Assembly: GCA_963740055.1 (NCBI GenBank)
Contig: CAVUCL010000001.1
Location: forward strand, 248,001-312,000
Direction: 5' to 3'
Source: WHSW01 sp963740055
GTDB taxonomy: Bacteria > Actinomycetota > Thermoleophilia > Solirubrobacterales > 70-9
DNA length: 64,000 bases
Shown: positions 17,609 to 26,107 of the stretch, one piece after another
How positions within the stretch are numbered: the stretch's first letter is position 1
Layout of the letters: each line of letters opens with the position of its first letter
Translations under genes and position numbers: made by a program
Notes under the pieces: model-generated
The model's input: the letters and a program-made list of their open reading frames with translations, nothing else
Told to the model about the DNA's origin: nothing
The model's database searches: none

Positions 17609-18067
17609 GTGAGGATCGCGGTTGCAGCCGACGAGCGCGCCGGCGTCGCCGAGGCGCTGGTCGACGAGCTGCGCCGCCGCGGGCACGAGCCGATCGTCCA
17701 CGGCGCGCTCGCCGACACCGAGCGCGACGACTGGGCCTGGGCGAGCGAGGCGGCGGCCCGCGATGTCGCCGAGGGGCGCGCCGAGCAGGCGGTCGTCTGC
17801 TGCTGGACCGGCACCGGGGCCTCGATCGCCGCGAACAAGGTCGAGGGGATCCGCGCCGCGCTCTGCGCCGACGCGCAGACCGCCGCCGGCGCGCGGAAAT
17901 GGAACGACGCGAACGCGCTCGCGCTCAGCCTGCGGACGACCTCGGAGGCCGAGCTCGGCGAGATCCTCGACGCCTGGTTCGGCGCCGAGCCCTCCGCCGA
18001 GGGCGACGATCGCGCCAACATCGAGCATCTGAACGAGATCGAGTCCGCGCGCCGCCCCTCGCACTAG
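17609..18067 (+). CDS. RpiB/LacAB-family sugar-phosphate isomerase
   Basis: 152 residues. MRIAVAADERAGVAEAL, VVCCWTGTGASIAANKVEGIRAALC and ARKWNDANALALSLRTTS match the RpiB fold, where GTGxG binds phosphate and the Cys or Thr region is the catalytic base. RpiB interconverts ribose- and ribulose-5-phosphate. The N-terminus differs from standard RpiB (no GxDHAG), so another sugar phosphate may be the substrate. Start GTG, 7 nt after TATCCT; the -10 region is shared with the divergent GH15 gene. Confidence 0.82.
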   Translation: MRIAVAADERAGVAEALVDELRRRGHEPIVHGALADTERDDWAWASEAAARDVAEGRAEQAVVCCWTGTGASIAANKVEGIRAALCADAQTAAGARKWNDANALALSLRTTSEAELGEILDAWFGAEPSAEGDDRANIEHLNEIESARRPSH

Positions 18068-18080
18068 ATATAAGCCGCGG

Positions 18081-18824
18081 ATGCGCCGCCTGCTGCCCGA
18101 CCCCGCGGAGACCGACGTCGCCGAGTATGTCGCGGCGTTCGACCTGGTCGCCGGCGCGCACGACGAGCGCCCCTACCTGGTCACCAACTTCGCCCTCACC
18201 CTCGACGGTCACGCGACGATCGAGGGCCGCTCGGGGGCGATCGGCTCGCGGGCCGACACCGCGATGCTGGTCGGCCTGCGGACCCGGGTCGACGCGGTGA
18301 TGATCGGCGCCGGGACGATGCGCGCCGAGGGCTACGGGCGGGTGGTCGGCGACCCGCGAAAGCGCGAGCTTCGCGAGCGCGACGGGCTCGCGGCGGACCC
18401 GCTGATGGTGATCGTCTCCGGGCGCCTCGAGCTGCCCTGGGACGCTCCCCTGTTCACCGAGGGCCACGGCCAGGTGCTGGTCGCGACCACAGCGACCGCC
18501 GACCCGCCGCCGACCGAGACCGCGGTCGAGGTGGTCCGGTTCGGCGGCGCGATCGACCTTGGCGAGCTGATGCGTCAGCTGCGGGCCGAGCGCGGGGTCC
18601 GGGCGCTGCTCTGCGAGGGCGGGCCGCGGCTGCACGCGCAGCTGGTCGAGGCGGACCTGGTCGATGAGCTCTTCGTCACCCACGCGCCGAAGCTCGCCGG
18701 CGGCGCCGGTCCGGGGCTGCTCACCGGGCTCGCCGAGAGCGAGCGCCCGCTCGAGCTCGCCTCGCTGCTGGCCGAGGAGGAGACCGGCGAGCTCTTCGCC
18801 CGCTACCGCGTGCGCGCGGGCTAG
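18081..18824 (+). CDS. RibD C-terminal-domain reductase (pyrimidine/dihydrofolate reductase fold)
   Basis: 247 residues. RPYLVTNFALTLDGHATIEG, RVDAVMIGAGTMRAEGYGR, LLCEGGPRLHAQLVEADLVDELF and the closing beta strands are typical of the reductase half of RibD. The deaminase half is absent. Stand-alone members reduce diaminopyrimidine intermediates of riboflavin or related NADPH-dependent substrates. Leaderless: TATAAG, 6 nt, ATG. It follows the RpiB-like gene by 13 bp and may share a transcript. Confidence 0.88.
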   Translation: MRRLLPDPAETDVAEYVAAFDLVAGAHDERPYLVTNFALTLDGHATIEGRSGAIGSRADTAMLVGLRTRVDAVMIGAGTMRAEGYGRVVGDPRKRELRERDGLAADPLMVIVSGRLELPWDAPLFTEGHGQVLVATTATADPPPTETAVEVVRFGGAIDLGELMRQLRAERGVRALLCEGGPRLHAQLVEADLVDELFVTHAPKLAGGAGPGLLTGLAESERPLELASLLAEEETGELFARYRVRAG

Positions 18825-18834
18825 CGACAGCCGC

Positions 18835-19557
18835 TCAGGCGGCGCGCCACGAGGGCAGCTCGTCGGTCTCGAGCTCGGGGATCAGCCCGCGGGCGGCGGA
18901 GCGGCGCTCGCCGCGGCGCAGCATCCGCAGCGCGATCAGGGTCGCGCCCATCAGCGCCGCGGTGCCGAGGCTGAGCTGGACGCTGAGGATGCCCTCCCGG
19001 GTCCAGTACACGTCCTCGAGCTCGAGCAGCAGCGCCGCCTCGTCGAAGGTGAGGCCGATCCCGGCGCCGAACGGGAACGCGAGCGTGGTCTCGAGCCGCT
19101 CGGACTGCGTGATCAGGCCGGTCGCGCCGGCGACGAACGCGACCAGGATCCCGGGGACGAAGTGGTGGATGTGATGGCCGCCGAGCTCGACGTCTCCGAA
19201 CGGCCACCAACCGCCGCGGATGCCCGCGGTCGAGAACCGCACCAAGGCGATCCCGCCGACGAAGCCCGTGAGGATGTTGAAGATCACGGTCTCGTGGCGC
19301 GGAGTCGCGTCGTAGCCCTCGATCGCGACCACGACCGTGTCCTGCGCCGCCTCGCCCGCAACCAGCGCCGCCTGCTCGGCGCCCTCGAGCACGCCGTCCG
19401 GGGATCCGGCGTCGATCCGGCGCCGGCGCGCGAGCCGCAGCAGCTCGCCGGCGACGACCGAGCCGGCGGTCGCGACCGCGAGCCCGGCGAGTGCCACGGT
19501 GAGCCGATCGGCGCGCTGCTCGCGCCTACGCCCCCTGCCCACAAACCCCAAGCTCAT
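18835..19557 (-). CDS. Integral membrane protein with HHIHH motif
   Basis: 240 residues with hydrophobic segments at about 20-42, 92-112, 128-150, 160-175 and 190-210. A striking GGHHIHHFVPGI motif (near residue 130) follows the second helix, and TFDEAALLLELEDVYW lies between later helices. The His cluster and acidic residues inside a membrane protein suggest metal or heme binding, which is inference. Basic N-terminus, no cleavable signal. Leaderless (TAGACT, 7 nt, ATG). Function unknown. Confidence 0.75.
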   Translation of the reverse strand: MSLGFVGRGRRREQRADRLTVALAGLAVATAGSVVAGELLRLARRRRIDAGSPDGVLEGAEQAALVAGEAAQDTVVVAIEGYDATPRHETVIFNILTGFVGGIALVRFSTAGIRGGWWPFGDVELGGHHIHHFVPGILVAFVAGATGLITQSERLETTLAFPFGAGIGLTFDEAALLLELEDVYWTREGILSVQLSLGTAALMGATLIALRMLRRGERRSAARGLIPELETDELPSWRAA

Positions 19558-19577
19558 CAGCCTGAGTCTAAGTCCGC

Positions 19578-19916
19578 CTAGGGCGCGGCGAGCTGGGCGA
19601 TCAGGCGCCCGTTGGCGCTTCGGTCCTCGCGCGCCGCCGGGGTCGCGTCGACGCCGAGCTCGAGCTTTGCCGCGACCAGGGCGGCGGCGAGCGCGGCGTC
19701 GGAGTCGTCGCCGCAGACGACGCGCTCGGGCGCGATCGCGCTCAGCTCGGCCTCGAGCGCGAGCAGCGCGTGGGCGAGCGGGGCGCTCGAGCCGCCGTCG
19801 TCGCCGGGCGCGTCGTCGCCGGGCGCCCAGGCGGTTGCCGCCCCGGAGCCGCCGAGCTCATCGGCGAGAGCCCGCGCGCGCTCGAGGGTCCCGCAGACGG
19901 CGACGATCACGCTCAA
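19578..19916 (-). CDS. Small Ala-rich protein, unknown
   Basis: 112 residues; starts IVAVCGTLERARALADEL and later PERVVCGDDSDAALAAALVAAKLELGVDA. The latter faintly recalls the UDP-GlcNAc 2-epimerase segment HGDTxTTLAAALAA, and the N-terminus the same family's Rossmann start, but the protein is far too short for that enzyme. Start is TTG at 19916 or GTG at 19910; the GTG has GGGAGG 9 nt upstream and is preferable. No function assigned. Confidence 0.6.
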   Translation of the reverse strand: MSVIVAVCGTLERARALADELGGSGAATAWAPGDDAPGDDGGSSAPLAHALLALEAELSAIAPERVVCGDDSDAALAAALVAAKLELGVDATPAAREDRSANGRLIAQLAAP

Positions 19917-19992
19917 AAGCCTCCCAAATCAGTCAAGAAAATGGCATGGTAACCGCGCCTTTACGCCGCCGACCCGGGTAGATTCCCGGTCG

Positions 19993-20097
19993 ATGAGGCT
20001 GTTCCTCGCTCCCTGGTCCGCGGGCGTCAACGCTGCTCGCCACCTCGCCTGGTACGTGAGCTACCAGGTCAACGGCGAGACCCGCCCGCGCGGCTGA
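19993..20097 (+). CDS. Possible 34-residue leaderless small protein
   Basis: An ATG at 19993 opens MRLFLAPWSAGVNAARHLAW and runs 34 codons to a TGA. A TAGATT box sits 8 nt before the ATG, the same geometry as many neighbours. The gap between the divergent gene and the convergent peptidase would otherwise be empty. It could be an amphipathic peptide or a chance frame. Confidence 0.4.
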   Translation: MRLFLAPWSAGVNAARHLAWYVSYQVNGETRPRG

Positions 20098-20100
20098 GGC

Positions 20101-20920
20101 TCAGCGGCGCCCGGCGCGGATCGCGCGCAGCTCGCGCCACTCGACCACCTCGTCGGGCCGTTCGTCGATCGCCGGCCGCGGCGCCGGCAGCGACGCCGGG
20201 TCGAGCCGCGCCTCGACCGCACGCCCGCGCCCGTCCGGCGCGACCCGCCAGGCGGCGGCGAGCTCGCGGCCGCTGACCGAGGCCGACGACCTCGGTCCCG
20301 CGGATCACCAGTCCGGCACCGTCGTCGATGCCGTGGCCGACGGTCGCGCGGCGGGCGACCGCGTCGATCAGCGCCCGGCGGCGGTCCGAATCGCGGTGGT
20401 AATGGACGCTGAGGATCCCGGGGACCAGGCCGAGCCCCGGCGCCAGCCGGGCCGCGCCGGCGGAGCGGGTGACGCCCCACTCGAACCAGCACATCGCCCC
20501 GGCGCTCTGCCCGGCGAGGACGACTCCCCGCTCCCAGGCGTCGGCGAGCACCCGGTCGAGGCCGTGGGCGCGCAGAATCGCGAGCAGGTTGACGAGGCTG
20601 CCGCCCCCGACGTAGATCAGGTCGCGCGAGAGCAGGTGGTGGGCGACGTCGACGGGCTCCGTCTCGAGCCGGAAGAGCGAGATGTGGGACAGCTCGCAGG
20701 CGGGTCCGCCGAGGCTGGTGCGAAAGGCGGCGATCTGCTCGGCGGGGTCACCGCTCGCCGCGGGCAGCAGGCAGACCTTCGGTCGCGGTCCGTCGGCGAG
20801 CGCGAGCATGTAGTCGCGGATCGCCTCGTTGCCGCGCCGGCGCGAGAACTCGTGCCCGCCGAGGGCGAGGATCGTGCGCCGGCCCGCGCGGACCGGCTCG
20901 GCTGGCGGCTCGGGAGCCAG
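20101..20920 (-). CDS. Peptidase S51 family protein (cyanophycinase/dipeptidase E type), frameshifted near 20282
   Basis: Blocks TILALGGHEFSRRRGNEAI, KVCLLPAASGD, DLIYVGGGSLVNLL, the nucleophile-Ser elbow AGQSAGAMCWFEWG and LGLVPGILSVHYHRD identify an S51 serine peptidase. The frame is lost after GTEVVGL at about 20282; a one-base correction gives ASVSGRELAAAWRVAPDG and a natural TGA at 20101. No ATG, GTG or TTG exists between the upstream stop and the first homologous residue; only CTG at 20920 is available, so a second error at the start is likely. Tandem paralogue of the next gene. Confidence 0.75.
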
Positions 20921-20922
20921 CG

Positions 20923-21678
20923 CTAAGCCTCCACCAGGTTCGGGACCGGGGCGGCGGGCGCGACGAGCGGGACGCAGCGCGAGTCGCCGAGATAGCGGGT
21001 GGCGAGGATCGTGGTCACGACCCGGCCGTGGCGCATCTCGACCCGGTACGCGCGCGCGTGCTCGCGCGAGGAGATCACCTGGGCGACGTCGTCGCCGACG
21101 AAGTGCAGCGCGGCACCGTCGTCGGCGGCGTAGGCGGGGGGCATCCCGTCGCGAAGCCAGCCGAAGAGCGCTTCGCGGCGGCGGGGCTCGCTCGAGTAGT
21201 GGACGGTGTTGCTCCACGGCAGCAGGCCGAGTCCCTCGACCCGCTCCGGCGGGCCGTGGAAGGTGCTCACGCCCTCTCGATACCAACACAGCGAGCCGGC
21301 CGAGAGCCCGCAGAGAACGATCCCGCGCTCCCAGGCCTCGCGCAGGATCTCGTCGATCCCGTGCGCGCGCCAGACCCCGATCAGGCTGGTGACGCTGCCG
21401 CCGCCGACGTAGATCAGGTCCTGGGACAGCAGGTGCTGGCGCGGGTCGGCGGGCGCGCGCTCACGCCGAAACAGCGACAGGTGCGAGGGCTCGCAGCGGG
21501 CCGCGGAGAAGTGGCGATAGAAGCGGACGATGTAGTGGTCGGCGTCGCCGCTCGCGTTCGGCAGAAAGCAGACCCGCGGTCGTGGGCTCCCGGTGAGCCC
21601 GAGCACGAACTCGTCAAGCAGCGGATTGCCGGCCTCCATCGAGAAGCCGCCGCCCCCGAGGGTGACGATCTGGCGCAT
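20923..21678 (-). CDS. Peptidase S51 family protein
   Basis: 251 residues. MRQIVTLGGGGFSMEAGNPLLDEF, RVCFLPNASGD, LIYVGGGSVTSLI, LCGLSAGSLCWYREG (nucleophile Ser) and LPWSNTVHYSSE give the S51 signature. Family members cleave Asp-containing dipeptides (peptidase E) or cyanophycin; this length and the lack of a signal peptide fit a cytoplasmic peptidase E-like role. Start supported by GGAGG 7 nt upstream. The stop TAG abuts the second copy, forming a two-gene unit. Confidence 0.88.
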   Translation of the reverse strand: MRQIVTLGGGGFSMEAGNPLLDEFVLGLTGSPRPRVCFLPNASGDADHYIVRFYRHFSAARCEPSHLSLFRRERAPADPRQHLLSQDLIYVGGGSVTSLIGVWRAHGIDEILREAWERGIVLCGLSAGSLCWYREGVSTFHGPPERVEGLGLLPWSNTVHYSSEPRRREALFGWLRDGMPPAYAADDGAALHFVGDDVAQVISSREHARAYRVEMRHGRVVTTILATRYLGDSRCVPLVAPAAPVPNLVEA

Positions 21679-21836
21679 AAGCGATCCTCCACGCGTCTCA
21701 CCGACCGGCCTTCATCGCCCTGAATTGTCCGTGCAGCGCACGGGGTGGTCATTGTCCAGGTGTCGAAAATTGGGGCGGCCCCGATGGACCGGAGGTCGGG
21801 AGACGTGCGCCGTTCTAGAGTGATGCTTGACAGTCG

Positions 21837-22931
21837 ATGAGTCCAATCAAAGCTCAGATTCGGGTCGCATCGACCGGGACGCGGGTCGCGGAGATCGTCG
21901 ACCGGGTCCCGATCACCGCGCAGCCGAGGGCATCGAATGCGGTCGTGATGCGCCTCGAGAGCGGCGGTGACCCGGACGAATCCCTGCCCGACCTGCGGGC
22001 CGGCGACCTACTCCAGGTCTCGGCGGAGCTCGAGGTGACGACGGACCTCACCCCGCAGGAGCTGGCGAAGAACCAGGGCAAGGGGTGCGTCTCGACCCCG
22101 TACGCGTTCGCGCCCGACGTGCGCGCGCGGCTGCTGCTCGCCAACGACCCCGACGCGACGACGGCGACGGGCGGTGCGGTGCGGATCGGCGAGCCACTCG
22201 AGCCCAGGGTGACCCACGACCAGCACCACTGGGTCCTGGTCTTCGATCGGGCCCGGCTGGCGGTCCCGGCCGGATGGACCGGACCGAGCTCGGTCAACCT
22301 GGTCTTGGATGCCAGTCACGGGTCCGCCGGCGCGGGGCACTGCCTGCTCGTGGGCCAGAACGAGCCCGACGGGACGGTCGAACGAGACATGGCGACGCTC
22401 GGCGTCTGTCGCATACGTCCGGCCAACCACACGATGCCGGCATGGGATCGAGAGGCGGATCGGAAGGCCCGCAGGCTGCGGATCCGAAAGGGAGAGAACG
22501 AGCCGCGGGTGGTCTATTCGATGCCGCTCTCCGGCCTGAAGAAGAACGAGCAGATCCGGGTTCACGCTCGGGTGGTCGTGAGCACCGCCAAGCTCGGCTT
22601 CAAGGCCCGGCTGACCACGCGCGTCTTCCTCGCCGACTCCGCGACTCAGACCGAGCCCGACGCCGGGCTTGCGGCCTCGATCGCCTCGGCGAAGGGACGG
22701 ATCTCGAAGCCCAACGGCACCAACTGCCTCCCGAACGGAAAGTCGCCGCCGGCTGAGAAAGTGGGGGTCGTGAGGATGCTGGGCGGGGCGCCCGCCGGCA
22801 AGTCGCTGCACGTGAACGTGGTCGCCACCGGCGGCGATCCGACGAAGCAGGCCCAACCCGGCACCGAGCTCGAGATCACCAACCAGGGGTTCCTCGAGGT
22901 CCAGCGGATTCCAGCCTCGGCCTTCGGCTGA
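21837..22931 (+). CDS. Unknown 364-residue protein with internal duplication
   Basis: No signal peptide or membrane helix. The two halves look alike: residues 50-70 (LRAGDLLQVSAELEV) match 234-256 (LKKNEQIRVHARVVV); the next strands ARLLLANDPD and TRVFLADSAT also correspond, and each half continues with a glycine-rich, beta-strand-rich part. I infer two tandem beta-sandwich-like domains. Four Cys (CVSTP, HCLLV, VCRIR, NCLPN) are spread over both. Codon use is a little less GC-biased than neighbours. A TAGAGT box lies 15 nt before the ATG. Function unknown; possibly a lectin-like or binding protein, with no evidence beyond fold guess. Confidence 0.7.
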   Translation: MSPIKAQIRVASTGTRVAEIVDRVPITAQPRASNAVVMRLESGGDPDESLPDLRAGDLLQVSAELEVTTDLTPQELAKNQGKGCVSTPYAFAPDVRARLLLANDPDATTATGGAVRIGEPLEPRVTHDQHHWVLVFDRARLAVPAGWTGPSSVNLVLDASHGSAGAGHCLLVGQNEPDGTVERDMATLGVCRIRPANHTMPAWDREADRKARRLRIRKGENEPRVVYSMPLSGLKKNEQIRVHARVVVSTAKLGFKARLTTRVFLADSATQTEPDAGLAASIASAKGRISKPNGTNCLPNGKSPPAEKVGVVRMLGGAPAGKSLHVNVVATGGDPTKQAQPGTELEITNQGFLEVQRIPASAFG

Positions 22932-22952
22932 GATCAGCGGAGGCCGTCGGGC

Positions 22953-23351
22953 TTACTCCTGCAGCCGCGAGGCTTCGAGCGCCTCGTCCCTGGTCGAGTA
23001 GGAATGCCGCTCAACGAGCAGCTGATCGCGGACCGTCCAGAGCTCCGCCATGTGGACCTCGATCTCTTCGCGCCCGCCCTTCGGCACCGCGTGCTGCGTG
23101 GTCACGGCGATGACCCGATCGCCGGCGTCGATGAGCGCCTCGAGCTCGATCCGCAGGCTCTCGAACTGCCCGAACAGTTCCTCGTTGTACTTGCGGACCG
23201 CCTCCTTCCCCCGATACACGCCGGCCTCCGGAGAGTGAGCGTAGGTATGGAACTGGATCTCCGGATGAAGGTAGGAGTTGGCGGTGTCGAGGTCGTCTCG
23301 CTCCACGGCTTCGTAGACCGCGCGCACGACCTCCACGTTCTCCTGCGACAT
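22953..23351 (-). CDS. SnoaL/NTF2-like protein
   Basis: 132 residues beginning MSQENVEVVRAVYEAVERDDLDTA, the usual opening of small NTF2-like proteins in this group of actinobacteria. The cone-shaped alpha+beta fold is supported by the alternation ALIDAGDRVIAVTTQHAV and MAELWTVRDQLLVER. Start placed at 23351 rather than three codons earlier because TACGGT lies 7 nt before it. Ligand or substrate unknown. Confidence 0.85.
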   Translation of the reverse strand: MSQENVEVVRAVYEAVERDDLDTANSYLHPEIQFHTYAHSPEAGVYRGKEAVRKYNEELFGQFESLRIELEALIDAGDRVIAVTTQHAVPKGGREEIEVHMAELWTVRDQLLVERHSYSTRDEALEASRLQE

Positions 23352-23383
23352 AACGGGCACCGTATCCGGGCGCGCTGCGAAAG

Positions 23384-23456
23384 TGGGCCGTGCAGGGATC
23401 GAACCTGCGACCTTGAGATTAAGAGTCTCCTGCTCTACCAGCTGAGCTAACGGCCC
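23384..23456 (-). tRNA. tRNA-Lys (CTT)
   Basis: 73-nt cloverleaf: acceptor GGGCCGT/ACGGCCC, D-arm GCTC..GAGC, anticodon stem GGAGA-CTCTTAA-TCT(C) with anticodon CTT, T-loop TTCGATC. Discriminator A, CCA not encoded. Confidence 0.96.
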
Positions 23457-23490
23457 GGGACGGGCATGGTAGCGAGGGGCGTGGGGTCGC

Positions 23491-24270
23491 TCAGGGGGCG
23501 ACCGGGGCGGCTCCGGCGCCGCCGGAGAGGCCGCCGAACGGGTCGGAGAGCTGGGTGCCCTCGGAGCCGGTCTCGCCCTGCTGGCGCTGTGCCTTGGCGA
23601 TCTGCTTTTGCTGTTGGCGCGCCTGCTCGGCGAGCTGGTCCATGTTCTTCTGCACCTGCTGGCGCTGCGAGGAGTCAGCGGCCTTCACCGCCTGCTCGCC
23701 GGCGGCGTCGCCGGCCGAGATCTTGCCGTCGGCGTAGAGGAAGATCGCAAGCTGGGCGAAGGCCGAGCTCGTGCCCTGGTCCTCGGCGACGATCCGCTGC
23801 GCGGTCGCTGCGCCGTCGGCGTCGAGCAGGTAGCGATACGACTCGGCCGCCTGCGCGGCGGCGGTCGTGTCGGGGCGCTGCGGCTTCGTCTGCAGGTAGC
23901 GCTCCCACGCCGCGACCGACTGCTCGAGGTCGGCGCGCGATTCCTCGGTGACCTCGAGCTGGCCCGTCTGCGGGTTGAGCGAGACCCCGCTTTCGGTCGC
24001 CGAGCGAAAGTACGCGTCGGCGAGGTCGAGCAGCGCGCGCTCGTTCGCCGGATCTGTCTCGAGCGTCGCCTCGGCGTCCTCGATCTGCTGCTCGTACTGC
24101 GGGTTCGAGGAGCTGTCGCCGCCGCCGAGGCCGATCGCGTCGAAGATCCCGCCGCTGACGTCGGAGCCGATCCCGAAGCCAACGAAGCTGATGAAGAAGA
24201 TGAACGCGAGGAAGCCGAAGACGACCTGGACCACGCGCCGGCGCTTGCCGCTCTTGAGATCGAAGATCAT
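23491..24270 (-). CDS. Membrane-anchored TPR protein
   Basis: 259 residues. A short basic N-terminus (KSGKRRR) is followed by one helix at residues 14-33 (VVFGFLAFIFFISFVGFGI), then a periplasm-side or cytoplasmic domain with TPR-like helices: ATLETDPANERALLDLADAY, SVAAWERYLQTKP, AAQAAESYRYLLD. The C-terminus is Gln-rich and coiled-coil-like. Such proteins act as scaffolds. It directly follows tatC (20 bp), so a link to export is plausible. Leaderless: TAGCCT, 9 nt, ATG. Confidence 0.8.
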   Translation of the reverse strand: MIFDLKSGKRRRVVQVVFGFLAFIFFISFVGFGIGSDVSGGIFDAIGLGGGDSSSNPQYEQQIEDAEATLETDPANERALLDLADAYFRSATESGVSLNPQTGQLEVTEESRADLEQSVAAWERYLQTKPQRPDTTAAAQAAESYRYLLDADGAATAQRIVAEDQGTSSAFAQLAIFLYADGKISAGDAAGEQAVKAADSSQRQQVQKNMDQLAEQARQQQKQIAKAQRQQGETGSEGTQLSDPFGGLSGGAGAAPVAP

Positions 24271-24290
24271 CGGCGCAAGAGGCTAGATGA

Positions 24291-25082
24291 TCAGCTCGGC
24301 GCCTCGCCGGGGGAGACGTCGGCGCCGGCGGGCTCGTCCTCGCCGCCGTGCGCACCGCCGAAGCGGCGCGCGATCACGATGCTGACCTCGTACAGCAGAA
24401 GCAGCGGGATCATGATCATGAACATCGAGACCGGGTCGCCACCGGGCGCGGCCGCCGAGACCACCGCGATGATGAAGATCGCGTAGCGGCGGTTGGCGGC
24501 GAACCACTCCGGGCTCACGATCTCGAGCCTGGTCAGCGAGAGCATCGCGATCGGGATCTGGAACAACAGCCCCATCGCGATCAGCATCACGCCGAAGAAG
24601 CTGTAGTAGTCGCGCGCGCGAACCTGGATGTTGAAGTTGGCCTCGTTGAAGTTGAGCAGGAACTGGACCGCGGCCGGCATGACGACGAAGTAGGCGAACG
24701 CGACCCCGGCGAAGAACAGGAACGGGACCGCGATCAGGAACGGGAACACGGTCCGCTTCTCCTCCGGCGAGAACGCCGGCAACACGAAGGCGTAGATCTG
24801 GTAGAGCAGCACCGGCAACGCCAGCACCAGCGCCCCGTAGACCGAGATCTCGACCGTGGTGAAGAAAGGCTCGGTCGGGCTCAGGGTGATCGGGTCGCCG
24901 GTGTCGTCGGGCAGCGGCGCGTTGGCGACGTCGAGCATGAAGTCGCTCTGCCAGAAGCAGAGCGCGAAGCCGGCGCCGACGGCGACCAGGGTGACGATCA
25001 GCCGGTTGCGGAGCTCGTCGAGGTGCTCGACGAGGGTGAGCCGGTCGTCGAAGCTCGCCCGCGCCTGCTTCAGGCGTGCCAC
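24291..25082 (-). CDS. tatC: Sec-independent translocase TatC
   Basis: 263 residues with six predicted helices. LVEHLDELRNRLIV is the conserved cytoplasmic N-terminal motif that contacts the twin-arginine signal; SPTEPFFTTVEISVYGAL and the periplasmic loop follow; FAYFVVMPAAVQFLLNF and a late SAAAPGGDPVSMFMIMIPLLLLYE are family blocks. It forms the signal-peptide receptor with TatA. Start GTG at 25082. Downstream of tatA on the same strand. Confidence 0.96.
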   Translation of the reverse strand: MARLKQARASFDDRLTLVEHLDELRNRLIVTLVAVGAGFALCFWQSDFMLDVANAPLPDDTGDPITLSPTEPFFTTVEISVYGALVLALPVLLYQIYAFVLPAFSPEEKRTVFPFLIAVPFLFFAGVAFAYFVVMPAAVQFLLNFNEANFNIQVRARDYYSFFGVMLIAMGLLFQIPIAMLSLTRLEIVSPEWFAANRRYAIFIIAVVSAAAPGGDPVSMFMIMIPLLLLYEVSIVIARRFGGAHGGEDEPAGADVSPGEAPS

Positions 25083-25118
25083 GGCGTCAACGGGCGCCCG
25101 CCGGAGGCGGACGCCATC

Positions 25119-25375
25119 TCAGGAGCGGTTCTCGACGACCTCGCCCTCGACGGGCTCGGTGTCCGCGTCGGGCTGCGGCTGGGAGGCGGAGACCTCGAGC
25201 TTCGCTCGCTCCTCCTCCTCGTCCTCGTCCTCGTCGCTTGTTGCCCGTGATCGAGTCCTTGAACTCCCTCATCCCCGAGCCGAGCGCTCTTGCCGAGCTC
25301 CGGCAGGCGCTTGGGCCCGAAGACGAGCAGCGCGATCACGAGCACGATCGCTACTTGCCAAATGCTGAAATCCAT
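25119..25375 (-). CDS. tatA: Twin-arginine translocase subunit TatA (two apparent frameshifts)
   Basis: MDFSIWQVAIVLVIALLVFG then PKRLPELGKS is the TatA transmembrane helix, hinge and start of the amphipathic helix. Frame is lost after GKSAR; removing one C gives SGMREFKDSITGN, and removing another C about 40 bp later gives an acidic tail (DEDEDEEEERAKLEV) ending ENRS and a TGA at 25119. Reconstructed length is about 84 residues, normal for TatA. Leaderless: TACCAT, 8 nt, ATG. Confidence 0.85.
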
Positions 25376-25410
25376 CGTTCTAGATGGTACTCAGCCCGTC
25401 CCCGGTTGGA

Positions 25411-25981
25411 TCACTTGCGGTCGAAATTGAGATAAAAGCGCGACGGAGTCGGCTCCGCCTGGCCCTGGTACTTGGAGCCGGTCTCGCCGGAGCCGTAGGG
25501 GCGCTCGACCGGCGCGTCCATGCGCATGAACGAGATCTGGCCGATCGGCATCCCGTGGTAGATCGTGATCGGCAGGTTGGCGACGTTGGAGAGCTCGAGC
25601 GTCAGGTTGCCCTCGAAGCCGGCGTCGACGAAGCCGGCGGTGGAGTGGATCAGCAGCCCGAGCCGCCCGAGGCTCGACTTGCCCTCGAGCCGGCCGACGA
25701 TGTCGTCGGGCAGGCGACACGCGCTCGAGCGTCTGCCCGAGCACGAACTCGCCCGGGTGGAGGATGAACGGCTCGTCGGCGCCGACCTCGACCAGCTCGG
25801 TCAGCTCCTCCATCGGCTGGCGCACGTCGATGTAGGGGTAGCGGGCGTTGTGGAAGACGCGGAACTTGCCGTCGGCGCGCATGTCGACGCTCGAGGGCTG
25901 GATCAGGTCGGGATCGAAGGGGTCGAAGACGATCCGCCCGGCCTCGACCTCGTCGCGAATCGTGCCGTCTGAGAGCACCAT
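25411..25981 (-). CDS. dcd: dCTP deaminase (frameshifted near 25717)
   Basis: MVLSDGTIRDEVEAG, QPSSVDMRADGKFRVF and HPGEFVLGQTLERV are the N-terminal half of Dcd. One base must be dropped after LERV; the frame then gives RLPDDIVGRLEGKSSLGRLGL, the catalytic region HSTAGFVDAGFEGNLTLEL, and YQGQAEPTPSR to a TGA at 25411. The full product, about 190 residues, deaminates dCTP to dUTP (or to dUMP in bifunctional forms) for dTTP supply. Leaderless: TAGACT, 8 nt, ATG. Confidence 0.88.
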
Positions 25982-26058
25982 GCGCGCGCAGTCTATTCGT
26001 GCCTGCGGGCTGTAGTCCGAGCCCCGACTTTGGCCGGGTGTTCGATCCCCATGGGTAC

Positions 26059-26094
26059 TAGGGGCCAACCCCTAAAGCCCCTGGGCACTGGGGC
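26059..26094. repeat. Pair of adjacent GC-rich stem-loops
   Basis: TAGGGG-CCAA-CCCCTA (26059-26074) and GCCCC-8 nt-GGGGC (26077-26094), placed in the 126-bp gap between dcd and the zinc-ribbon gene and ending 13 bp before that gene's ATG. They could be leader RNA structure or a repetitive palindromic unit. The rest of the gap (25982-26058) holds only the dcd -10 box. Confidence 0.5.
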
Positions 26095-26107
26095 CGATAG
26101 GGCCCCC

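Noticed and set aside
26015..26058. A tRNA-like GTGTTCGATCCCC stretch between dcd and the zinc-ribbon gene
   Set aside because: The T-arm stem does not pair properly and no acceptor, D-arm or anticodon arm can be formed.
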